Of a stretch of 64,000 nucleotides of DNA, positions 57,424 through 64,000 are shown in pieces. The notes under the pieces were generated by a model, which searched no databases, had not been told where the DNA came from, and worked only from the letters and a program-made list of their open reading frames with translations. How positions within the stretch are numbered: the first letter of the stretch is position 1; every line of letters begins with the position of its first letter. The position numbers and the translations under genes were made by a program. This DNA is from Streptomyces sp. NP160 (GTDB taxonomy: Bacteria; Actinomycetota; Actinomycetes; Actinomycetales; Quadrisphaeraceae): positions 62,001-126,000 of the forward strand of contig NZ_VDMJ01000003.1 of assembly GCF_006335115.1 (NCBI RefSeq), given 5' to 3'.

Positions 57424-57468
57424 GTGGCCGACCGCCCATGACCACGGTGGTCACGGGCGATCGGCCAC
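57424..57468. terminator. Bidirectional terminator of cstA-ybdD
   Basis: 22-base arms (57424-57445 and 57447-57468) pair with two mismatches, starting GTGGCCGA and ending TCGGCCAC. It lies between convergent ybdD and MFS genes and has a CCATGACCACGG core like the dispersed palindrome. Confidence 0.8.
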
Positions 57469-57475
57469 CGCGGGG

Positions 57476-58834
57476 TCAGGCGGGCGAGGACGACGACGCG
57501 CTGACGCCCTCCGGGCGCGGGGCGCGCCGCAGCGACACCGACAGCACCGCGGCGACCGCGCACAGCGCCGCACCGCCGACCCACGCCGCGGTGTAGGTGC
57601 CCGTCTGCTCGCGGAGCACGCCGGCCACCCCGGCGGCGACCGCCGCCCCCACCTGGTGGGAGGCGAACACCCACCCGAACACGACCGTGCCCGCGGACCC
57701 GAACAGCTCTCGGCACAGCACGGCGGTGGGCGGGACGGTGGCCACCCAGTCCAGCCCGTAGACCACGACGAAGAGCAGCATGCTGGGGTGCACGGCCGGC
57801 CCGAGCAGCCACGGGAGCACGAGCAGCCCCACCCCGCGGAAGGCGTAGTAGGCGAGCAGCAGGAGCCGGGGGTCGAACCTGTCGGTGAGGTACCCCGAGG
57901 CGATGGTGCCGGCGATGTCGAAGACCCCGACGACGGCGAGCAGCCCGGCGGCCGTGGTGGTGGCCATGCCGTGGTCGTGGGCGGAGGGCACGAAGTGGAC
58001 GCCCACCAGCCCGTTGGTGGTGGCACCGCAGATCGCGAAGGCGCCGGCCAGCGCCCAGAACGCCGGGCGCCGGCTCGCCTCGCGCAGGGCCCGCACCGCC
58101 CGGGCCGCCGCTGCGCCGCGGGCCGCCGGCGCGCGCTCGGGCGCCACGCGCGGCGAGGCCTGCTCCAGCGGTGAGAGCGGCCCGTCCGCAGCGGGCTGAG
58201 CGCCGTAGGGCAGCACGCCGAGGTCGAGGGGCCGGTCGCGCAGGAAGAGCAGGACCAGGGGGACGACGGCGAGCGCTGCGGCGGCCACCACCAGCACCGC
58301 CGTGCGCCAGCCCAGCGCGTCCGAGGCCCACGCGACCACCGGCAGCAGGGAGAGCTGGCCGGTCGCGCTGCCGGCGGTGAGCACGCCGATCACCAGGCCG
58401 CGGCGCCGCACGAACCACCGGTCGGCGACGGTGGCGGCGAAGACGAGGGCCATCGAGCCGGTGCCCAGGCCGATGAGCAGGCCCCACGTGGGCAGCAGCT
58501 GCCACGCCGCCTGCGCCCGGGAGGACAGCGCCGCGCCGGCGGCGATGAGCAGGAGCGCGCACGCCACCACCCGCCGCATGCCGAAGCGCTCCATGAGGGC
58601 CGCGGCGAACGGCGCTGTCAGCCCGAACAGCACGAGGTTGAGGCTGACCGCGAGCGACATGAGCGACGTCGACCAGCCGAGCTCGTCGTGCAGGGGGACC
58701 ATGAGCACGCCGGGTGCGGCGCGGAACCCCGCCGCCCCGACCAGCGCGACGAAGGCCACGGCCGCCACGCCCCACGCGGGGTGCACGCGGCGGCGGCCGG
58801 CTCGGGTCGGGGACGGCTGGGGCGAGGCGCTCAC
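57476..58834 (-). CDS. MFS transporter
   Basis: 452 residues, 12 predicted helices. Begins MSASPQPSPTRAGRR, then GVAAVAFVALVGAAGFRAAPGVLMVPLHDELGW; central loop around residue 215-255 is charged (RAPAARGAAAARAVRALREASRRPAF). The YLTDRFDPRLLLL and DRWFVRRRGLVIGVLTAGSATGQ blocks are the loop signatures of the oxalate/formate-antiporter-like MFS group. GTG at 58834 is preferred for its GGAG spacing. It diverges from a dehydrogenase gene (58872) over 37 bases; the shared region holds that gene's -10. Confidence 0.87.
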   Translation of the reverse strand: MSASPQPSPTRAGRRRVHPAWGVAAVAFVALVGAAGFRAAPGVLMVPLHDELGWSTSLMSLAVSLNLVLFGLTAPFAAALMERFGMRRVVACALLLIAAGAALSSRAQAAWQLLPTWGLLIGLGTGSMALVFAATVADRWFVRRRGLVIGVLTAGSATGQLSLLPVVAWASDALGWRTAVLVVAAAALAVVPLVLLFLRDRPLDLGVLPYGAQPAADGPLSPLEQASPRVAPERAPAARGAAAARAVRALREASRRPAFWALAGAFAICGATTNGLVGVHFVPSAHDHGMATTTAAGLLAVVGVFDIAGTIASGYLTDRFDPRLLLLAYYAFRGVGLLVLPWLLGPAVHPSMLLFVVVYGLDWVATVPPTAVLCRELFGSAGTVVFGWVFASHQVGAAVAAGVAGVLREQTGTYTAAWVGGAALCAVAAVLSVSLRRAPRPEGVSASSSSPA

Positions 58835-58859
58835 CACCGCTCCAGTGTGCCGCCGCTCG

Positions 58860-58865
58860 TAGGGT
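58860..58865 (+). promoter_or_regulatory. -10 box of the NAD-dependent dehydrogenase gene
   Basis: TAGGGT ends six bases before the GTG start; leaderless arrangement. Confidence 0.45.
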
Positions 58866-58871
58866 CGAGGG

Positions 58872-59651
58872 GTGCCCTCGGACAGCGACCACCGGCCCCT
58901 CGTCGTCGTCACCGGCGCTGCCGGGCGCATCGGCCGGGCGACGGCTCCCCTGCTCCCCTCCTCCTGGCGGCTGCGGCTGACCGACCTGCGTGCGGGCGAG
59001 CTGCCCGGCAGCGGGCTGCCGGTGCAGGCCCTCGACGTCACCGACGAGGTGGCGTGCCGGGCTGCCTTCGACGGGGCCGACGCGGTGGTGCACCTGGCCG
59101 GGGTGCCGGACCCGACGGCGACGTGGGACCGGCTGCTGCCCGCGAACGTGGTGGGCACCCACGCGGTGGCCGCGGCCGCCACCGCGGCCGGGGTGCGCCG
59201 GCTGGTGCTGGCGAGCAGCCTGCAGGCCGTCTCGGCCCTGCCCGCGGAGCACCAGGTCCGCAGCGAGGACCCGCCGCGACCCGCCAACCTCTACGGCGCC
59301 ACGAAGGGGTGGGCGGAGCTGGTCGGCTCCTGGGCGGCGGCGACCAGCGGCACCTCGGTGGTGGCGCTGCGGATCGGCTTCTTCCAGGAGCAGGGTCCGC
59401 CGTGGCCGGGCGCGACGCCGCGCGACCAGGCGGCGTGGCTGTCGGTGCGCGACGCCGCCGACCTCCTGCGCGCCTCCGTGGAGTCCGACCTGCGGGGCGC
59501 CGACGGGCGGCCGGTCGGGCACGGGGCGGGGTTCGTCGTGGTCAGCGGGACCTCGGCCAGCCGGTTCCGCAAGGCCGACCTGTCCACCGCGGTGCAGGTG
59601 CTCGGCTACCACCCGCTCGACGACACCTGGGCCGACCAGCCCGGCGGCTGA
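58872..59651 (+). CDS. NAD(P)-dependent extended SDR (uronate dehydrogenase-like)
   Basis: 259 residues. Rossmann motif VVVTGAAGRIGRATAP (about 11-26), VHLAGVPDPTATWDRLLPANVVGTHAV, LASSLQAVSAL, then the catalytic NLYGATKGWAELVG (Tyr and Lys). The fold and short length match NAD-dependent epimerase/dehydratases of the uronate dehydrogenase type. Specific substrate is not shown. GTG start, leaderless promoter; convergent with modC. Confidence 0.85.
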   Translation: MPSDSDHRPLVVVTGAAGRIGRATAPLLPSSWRLRLTDLRAGELPGSGLPVQALDVTDEVACRAAFDGADAVVHLAGVPDPTATWDRLLPANVVGTHAVAAAATAAGVRRLVLASSLQAVSALPAEHQVRSEDPPRPANLYGATKGWAELVGSWAAATSGTSVVALRIGFFQEQGPPWPGATPRDQAAWLSVRDAADLLRASVESDLRGADGRPVGHGAGFVVVSGTSASRFRKADLSTAVQVLGYHPLDDTWADQPGG

Positions 59652-59667
59652 GCGACCCGGGCGGTGG

Positions 59668-60792
59668 TCAGCGGCGGGCGGCGTGGACGGCGACCTCGGC
59701 GGCCTTCACCGCGAACCAGACCCGTGCGCCCGGCACCAGCTCGAGGTCGGCAGCGGAGGCGGCGGTCACGTCGGCGGCCAGCACCGGGCGGCCCCCGGCG
59801 CCGGCAGCGCCCCCCGCCGCCCGGGCCAGGACGCGGACCAGCGACCCGCGGGGCTCGACGGCCTCCACCACCACCGGCAGGGCGTTGCGCGGGCTGGAGG
59901 CACCAGCGGTGGGGTGGTCGCGGTGCACGGCCACCGCCGCCGGTGAGAAGACGGCGACAGCGGGCTCTCCCGGCGCGCAGCCGGTGTCGAGCACCCCGGC
60001 CACCGCCGCACCCGCCGCCGCGCGCAGGCCGTCGGCCGCGGCGGTGCCGACGAGGAGGTTGAGACCCGCCAGGCGCGCGGCGAAGGCGCTGCGCGGACGG
60101 GCCAGCACCTCACGGACCGGCCCCTCCTCGACCACGCGGCCGGCCTCCAGGACCACCGCGCGGTCGGCCAGGGCGAGGGCGTCGAGGGGGTCGTGCGTGA
60201 CCAGCAGCACCGGTGGGGAGGGGTCCGGCGCCGCTCCCGACAGCACCCGCCGCAGCACGTGGCGCACCTCGGGCGCCGCGGAGACGTCCAGGGCGGCGAG
60301 GGGCTCGTCGAGCAGCAGCGCGCGCGGCTGCGCTGCCAGCGCCCGGGCCACGGCCACGCGCTGCGCCTGGCCACCGCTGAGCTGCGCAGGGCGGCGGTCG
60401 GCGAGGTGCGCCACGTCGACGCGCTCCAGCCAGCGCCCCGCGGCCTTGCGCGCCGTGGTGCGGGCAGCCCCCGCGGCCCGGGGGCCGAAGGCGACGTTGT
60501 CCCGGGCCGTCAGGTGCGGGAAGAGCAGGGCCTCCTGGGCCAGCAGGGCCGTGCCGCGGCGGTGCGGCGGCACGTCGACCGCGCCGCCCCGCTCCCCGAC
60601 CGCGAGCAGGACCTCACCGTCGAGCTCCACCCGCCCGCGGTCCGGGCGCAGCAGGCCCGCGGCGACGGCCAGCAGGGTCGACTTCCCGGCGCCGTTGGGG
60701 CCGAGCAGCGCCACCACCTCGCCGGGGGCGACGCGCACCTCGGCCTCCAGGCCCCGCTGGACCACCGCCGCGCGCACCAGCAGGCCTCTCAC
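59668..60792 (-). CDS. modC: Molybdate ABC transporter ATP-binding protein
   Basis: 374 residues. Walker A LLGPNGAGKST, signature LSGGQAQRVAVARAL, Walker B LLLDEPLAALD and switch His in LLVTHDPLDAL are all canonical. The C-terminal part (from about 230) has the TOBE region typical of ModC, with SLVRVLARAAGG and ADVTAASAADLELVPG. GTG start 19 bases after modB. Energises the ModB permease. Confidence 0.93.
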   Translation of the reverse strand: MRGLLVRAAVVQRGLEAEVRVAPGEVVALLGPNGAGKSTLLAVAAGLLRPDRGRVELDGEVLLAVGERGGAVDVPPHRRGTALLAQEALLFPHLTARDNVAFGPRAAGAARTTARKAAGRWLERVDVAHLADRRPAQLSGGQAQRVAVARALAAQPRALLLDEPLAALDVSAAPEVRHVLRRVLSGAAPDPSPPVLLVTHDPLDALALADRAVVLEAGRVVEEGPVREVLARPRSAFAARLAGLNLLVGTAAADGLRAAAGAAVAGVLDTGCAPGEPAVAVFSPAAVAVHRDHPTAGASSPRNALPVVVEAVEPRGSLVRVLARAAGGAAGAGGRPVLAADVTAASAADLELVPGARVWFAVKAAEVAVHAARR

Positions 60793-60811
60793 CGGACGTC
60801 CACGGCACTGC

Positions 60812-61597
60812 TCACAGGACCTCCGTGCGCCGGCCCCGCGCCACGACGATGACGACGACCGCCACCACGACGAGCACGAGCGAGAGGGCCACGGCGGCGC
60901 GGGCGTCGGACTCGCGCTGCAGGTAGACCTCCAGCGGGAGCGTGCGGGTGACGCCCTGCAGGCTGCCGGCGAAGGTGAGGGTGGCGCCGAACTCCCCCAG
61001 CGACCGCGCGAAGGACAGCACGGCCCCCGAGGCCAGGCCGGGGAGCACCAGCGGCAGCGTGACGCGGCGCAGCACGGTGGAGGGCGCAGCGCCGAGCGTG
61101 GCGGCCACCTGCTCGTAGCGGGTGCCCCGGGCCCTCAGCGCTCCTTCGAGCGAGAGCACGAGGAAGGGCATCGCCACGAAGGCCTGCGCGATGACCACCG
61201 CGGCCGTGGAGAACGCGATGCGCAGCCCGAGCACCTCGAGGGTGGCGCCGAGCAGGCCCTGCCGGCCGAACGTGTAGAGCAGCGCGATGCCGCCGACCAC
61301 CGGCGGCAGCACCAGCGGCACGAGCACGAGGGAGCGCAGCAGCCGCAGCCCCGGGAAGGAGCAGCGCGCGAGCACCAGCGCCAGCGGCACGCCGAGCAGC
61401 AGGCAGACCGCGGTGCTGCAGGTGGAGGTCAGCAGCGACAGCCGCAGGGCGGCCATCGACGCCTCGGAGGTGACCAGCGCGGGGAAGGCCCTCCAGTCGA
61501 CCTCGGCGACCACCGCCACCAGCGGGAGCACCACGAACGCCGCACCCAGGGCCGCCGGCGCGAACGCCCAGCCCGGCAGCCCGGCCCGGGTGCTCAG
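60812..61597 (-). CDS. modB: Molybdate ABC transporter permease
   Basis: 261 residues, about six membrane helices with the inner-membrane EAA-type loop in [27 protein letters not shown] and [16 protein letters not shown], both ModB signatures. The start is an apparent CTG at 61595-61597 that overlaps the modA stop (CTGA) just as other pairs here use GTGA; no ATG or GTG lies before the first helix. GGAG is upstream. An alternative is an unrecognised sequencing or start-context effect. Confidence 0.85.
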   Translation of the reverse strand: MSTRAGLPGWAFAPAALGAAFVVLPLVAVVAEVDWRAFPALVTSEASMAALRLSLLTSTCSTAVCLLLGVPLALVLARCSFPGLRLLRSLVLVPLVLPPVVGGIALLYTFGRQGLLGATLEVLGLRIAFSTAAVVIAQAFVAMPFLVLSLEGALRARGTRYEQVAATLGAAPSTVLRRVTLPLVLPGLASGAVLSFARSLGEFGATLTFAGSLQGVTRTLPLEVYLQRESDARAAVALSLVLVVVAVVVIVVARGRRTEVL

Positions 61598-62379
61598 GGG
61601 GCTCCGAAGCCGGCGGCCTGCAGGACCGCGCGGCCCCGGGTCCCGGCGACGGCCTGCGTGAACTCCACGGCCAGCTCGGGCTGGGCGGCCCCCTGCAGCG
61701 GGGCGACCGGGTAGGTGTTCACGGCGCCGCTGCTCTCCGGGAAGGGCACGGCGGTGACCCTCCCCCGGGCTGCCCGGGCGTCGGTGACGTAGACCAGGCC
61801 GGCGTCGGCCTCTCCCGACTCCACCTTGGTGAGCACGTCGGTGACCGAGCTCTCCTCGCTGACGGGCGAGAGGGCCACGCCGGTGGACCGCTCGACGCGC
61901 GCGGCCGCCGCGCCGCACGGCACCTGCGGCGCGCACACCACCACGGCGGTGCCGCTCCTGGCGAGGTCCGCGAACGACGCGACGCCCTCCGGGTTCCCCG
62001 GCGGGGTGACGATGGTCAGCACGTTGGTGGCGAAGTCCACCGGGGCCTGCGCGGTCAGCCCCGCGTCGACCACCTCGAGCATGTTCTCCTCGTCCGCGGT
62101 GGCGAGGACGTCGGCCGGCGCGCCGTTGCGGACCTGCGTGGCCAGGTCGGACGACCCGGCGAAGCTGAAGGCGACCCGCACCCCCGGGTGCTCCGCCTCG
62201 AACTGCTCCCCGATCTCGGTGAACGCGCCCTTGAGCGAGGCCGCCGCGAACACGGTGAGCGTCCCGGTGGGCGCGGAGGACGACGACGACCCGGCCGCCG
62301 TCGTCGTGGCAGCGCTGCCGGAGGCGCAGCCGGTCAGCAGCAGTGCGCCGGAGGCGAGGAGCACCAGCGCCCGCCTCAC
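61594..62379 (-). CDS. modA: Molybdate-binding lipoprotein
   Basis: 261 residues. Lipoprotein signal with lipobox LLTGC (C about residue 18), Ser-rich spacer, then [21 protein letters not shown] and [24 protein letters not shown], the oxyanion-binding loop sequences of ModA. The later [21 protein letters not shown] completes the family. Membrane-anchored outside, delivering molybdate to ModBC. GTG start overlaps the stop of the regulator gene (GTGA). Confidence 0.93.
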   Translation of the reverse strand: MRRALVLLASGALLLTGCASGSAATTTAAGSSSSSAPTGTLTVFAAASLKGAFTEIGEQFEAEHPGVRVAFSFAGSSDLATQVRNGAPADVLATADEENMLEVVDAGLTAQAPVDFATNVLTIVTPPGNPEGVASFADLARSGTAVVVCAPQVPCGAAAARVERSTGVALSPVSEESSVTDVLTKVESGEADAGLVYVTDARAARGRVTAVPFPESSGAVNTYPVAPLQGAAQPELAVEFTQAVAGTRGRAVLQAAGFGAP

Positions 62380-62792
62380 GAGGCGCCGCCCGGGGTCTCG
62401 ACGATGACGGTGGTGGCCTTGACCACGGCGACGGCGGTGCGGCCGGGCTCGAGCTGGAGCTCGCGGGCCGCCTCGGCGCTCATGAGGGAGGTCACGCGGT
62501 GCGGTCCGCACTGCAGCTCCACCTGCGCCATGACGCCGTCGGCGACCACCGAGGTCACCAGGCCCACGAAGCGGTTGCGGGCGGAGCGGGCGACGCCGGA
62601 GGGATCGGCGGGGGTGCGCCCGGCGTGGTCGCGGGCGAAGGCGGCCAGCTCGGCGCCGTCGACGGTGGTGCGGCCCGACGCGCCGCGGCGGGCGGTGAGG
62701 GCTCCGGAGTCCGTCCAGCGGCGGACGGTGTCGTCGCTGACGCCGAGCAGCTCGGCAGCCTCGCGGACGGAGTAGGTGGCCGGGGAGCTCAC
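62376..62792 (-). CDS. HTH-TOBE molybdate-responsive regulator
   Basis: 138 residues. N-terminal excisionase/MerR-like helix-turn-helix ([25 protein letters not shown], about 6-30) fused to a single Mop/TOBE domain ([27 protein letters not shown] and [10 protein letters not shown]). The Mop part binds molybdate. It stands in for ModE, so it likely represses the mod operon when molybdate is plentiful. GTG at 62792 lies six bases after TACGCT. First gene of the four-gene mod operon. Confidence 0.9.
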   Translation of the reverse strand: MSSPATYSVREAAELLGVSDDTVRRWTDSGALTARRGASGRTTVDGAELAAFARDHAGRTPADPSGVARSARNRFVGLVTSVVADGVMAQVELQCGPHRVTSLMSAEAARELQLEPGRTAVAVVKATTVIVETPGGAS

Positions 62793-62798
62793 CGCAGG

Positions 62799-62849
62799 AG
62801 CGTATCCGCAGGTGCGGTCCTGATGGCCCCTCTGGTGCCGCACCTGCGG
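62799..62849 (-). promoter_or_regulatory. mod operon promoter with 12-bp inverted repeat
   Basis: TACGCT (62799-62804, minus strand) is the -10, six bases before the GTG. CCGCAGGTGCGG (62806-62817) and its exact reverse complement (62838-62849), with a 20-base spacer, lie where the -35 and upstream region would be. This is a good candidate operator for the HTH-TOBE regulator. Confidence 0.6.
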
Positions 62850-62906
62850 AAGGCGCCCCGCGGGTGACCGCGCGGGCGCATGGACCGCTCCCCGGCGGGA
62901 ATGAAG

Positions 62907-62935
62907 TTGCCTGCTGCAAGCACTACACATATGGT
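62907..62935 (+). promoter_or_regulatory. marR promoter with palindromic operator
   Basis: TTGCCT (62907-62912), 17 bases, TATGGT (62930-62935) is the best-spaced promoter in the window. TTGC CTGCT GCAA (62907-62919) is an inverted repeat over the -35. The stretch is AT-rich against its surroundings. Longer matching arms GAAGTT (62904-62909) and AACTTC (62946-62951) flank it. Confidence 0.6.
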
Positions 62936-62964
62936 TGCTTCAGCGAACTTCTTGAGGAGGTCCC

Positions 62965-63435
62965 GTGGCCACACCCCACGCGTGCTCCGAGCTGCTCGAC
63001 ACGTTCCCCCGGCTCGTCCGGTCCAAGCGAGCCCTGCTCGGGCACATGCGCATCGCCCCCGTGTCCGCGCTCGGCGCCGTCGCCGCGCAGGGCCCCGTGC
63101 GCGTCTCGGAGGTCGCCGAGACCCTCGGCCTCGACCTGTCCACCGTCAGCCGCCAGGTCAGCCACCTGCGCCAGGAGGGGCTGGTCGAGGCCGCTCCGGA
63201 CGCCGCCGACGGCCGCTCCCAGCGCCTCTCCGTCACCGCGGCGGGACTCGAGGTGCTGCGGGCCGAGCGCCGCCGGGTGGTCGACCGCCTGGGCGAGCGC
63301 CTGACCGCGTGGGACGACGCCGAGGTCGACCAGCTCATCGGCCTCCTCGAGCGCCTCACCCACGACCTCACCGCGCCGTCGCCGGAGCACCTCATGACCG
63401 CACGCCCCACCGCCACCCCTGCGAGGACCGCATGA
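62965..63435 (+). CDS. MarR-family transcriptional regulator
   Basis: 156 residues. Winged-helix core: VSALGAVAAQGPVRVSEVAETLGLDLSTVSRQVSHLRQEGLVEAAPDAADGRSQRLSVTAAG, the classic MarR recognition helix and wing with the DxRxxR-like DGRSQR. GTG start after GAGGAGG. It overlaps the MFS start by ATGA and probably represses both through the palindrome at 62907-62919. Ligand likely a substrate of the pump. Confidence 0.9.
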   Translation: MATPHACSELLDTFPRLVRSKRALLGHMRIAPVSALGAVAAQGPVRVSEVAETLGLDLSTVSRQVSHLRQEGLVEAAPDAADGRSQRLSVTAAGLEVLRAERRRVVDRLGERLTAWDDAEVDQLIGLLERLTHDLTAPSPEHLMTARPTATPARTA

Positions 63436-64000
63436 CCACCACCGCACCGCGGCCGAGCACGGCCTCCGCCGCCCCGCCCACGACCAGCCCGGCCACCGGC
63501 ACCCCGGACGGCCAGTTCCACATGACCCACCGGCAGATCCTCGAGGCGCTCTCGGGCCTGCTCCTGGGCATGTTCGTGGCCATCCTGAGCTCGACGGTCG
63601 TCTCCAACGCGCTGCCGGTGATCCTGCCGGCGCTCGGCGGCGGCGAGTCGGGCTACACCTGGGTGGTGGTGGCCGCCCTGCTCGCCACCACCGTCTCGAC
63701 GCCCATCTGGGGCAAGCTCGCCGACATCTTCTCCAAGAAGGTGCTGGTCCAGACCTCGCTGGTCATCTTCGTCATCGCGTCGGTCGTCGCGGGGTTCTCC
63801 GTCAACGTCCCGATGCTCATCGCGGCGCGCGTCGGCCAGGGCCTGGGCGCCGGCGGCCTCACCGCGCTGGCGCAGATCGTGCTGGCCACGATGATCGCGC
63901 CGCGCGAGCGCGGCCGGTACTCCGGCTACCTCGGGGCGACGTTCGCGCTGGCCACCGTGGGCGGCCCGCTCATCGGCGGCGTCATCACCGAGCACCTGTC
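63432..64000 (+). CDS. MFS drug efflux transporter of the DHA2 type (3' end outside window)
   Basis: First 189 residues only. Ser/Thr/Pro-rich N-terminus, then helix 1 (LEALSGLLLGMFVAILSSTVVSNALPVIL), helix 2 YTWVVVAALLATTVSTPIWGKLADIFSKK with the MFS loop 2-3 motif, and RVGQGLGAGGLTALAQIVLATMIAPRERGRYSGYLG, a strong match to EmrB/QacA 14-helix exporters. ATG overlaps the marR stop. Confidence 0.9.
   Translation, partial: MTTTAPRPSTASAAPPTTSPATGTPDGQFHMTHRQILEALSGLLLGMFVAILSSTVVSNALPVILPALGGGESGYTWVVVAALLATTVSTPIWGKLADIFSKKVLVQTSLVIFVIASVVAGFSVNVPMLIAARVGQGLGAGGLTALAQIVLATMIAPRERGRYSGYLGATFALATVGGPLIGGVITEHL

Overview
The window is very GC-rich by eye, uses many GTG starts and G/C-ending codons, and holds a ribosomal/RNA polymerase block in the arrangement typical of Actinobacteria (tRNA-Tyr, tRNA-Thr, tRNA-Met, rpmG, hadA, hadB ... 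murB ... tRNA-Trp, secE, nusG, rplK, rplA, rplJ, rplL, rpoB, rpoC). A HadA/HadB pair beside rpmG, a two-subunit KorAB, and a menaquinone pathway containing MenJ and MenG all point to an actinobacterium. Genus cannot be fixed from the sequence alone; Kineosporiales-type organisms would be my first guess.

Layout. 1-10.9 kb: transcription/translation block on the minus strand, with rpoC cut by the window edge, a probable L10 autoregulatory leader before rplJ, and a hairpin plus candidate promoter between rplL and rpoB. 10.9-17.2 kb: an aminotransferase, two MFS transporters, murB, and a LacI-type regulator with a perfect palindrome between it and one of the MFS genes. 17.2-18.7 kb: hadB, hadA, rpmG and three tRNAs. 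18.8-26.4 kb: yajQ, a two-gene ABC system with degenerate motifs, htpX, then the korA-korB-rarD operon. 26.4-32.7 kb: a Tat-exported PhoX phosphatase behind a possible PHO box, a CopC-domain surface protein, an alpha-glucosidase and small membrane genes.

32.7-53.3 kb: menaquinone genes are spread through this stretch (polyprenyl synthase, menJ, menG, menF, menD, menC, menB), mixed with a divergent ProA-like dehydrogenase, an FAD oxidoreductase, HAD and SDR enzymes, an AbrB-type membrane protein and a 1252-residue signalling protein. That protein joins a PAS/GAF-like sensor region, a histidine kinase, a receiver, a PP2C/SpoIIE phosphatase and an RsbW-like ATPase in one chain. MenA, menE and menH are not seen here.

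53.3-64 kb: two tandem hemolysin-III-like membrane proteins, cstA-ybdD (pyruvate/peptide uptake) ended by a strong bidirectional hairpin, an MFS transporter, a sugar-nucleotide-type dehydrogenase, a molybdate uptake operon (HTH-TOBE regulator, modA, modB, modC), and a MarR-MFS efflux pair cut by the right edge.

Recurrent themes: 4-base stop/start overlaps (GTGA, ATGA, one CTGA) couple many gene pairs, and TANNNT -10 boxes placed 6-9 bases before the start codon suggest that about ten genes are leaderless. No rRNA, CRISPR array, insertion sequence or prophage was seen.
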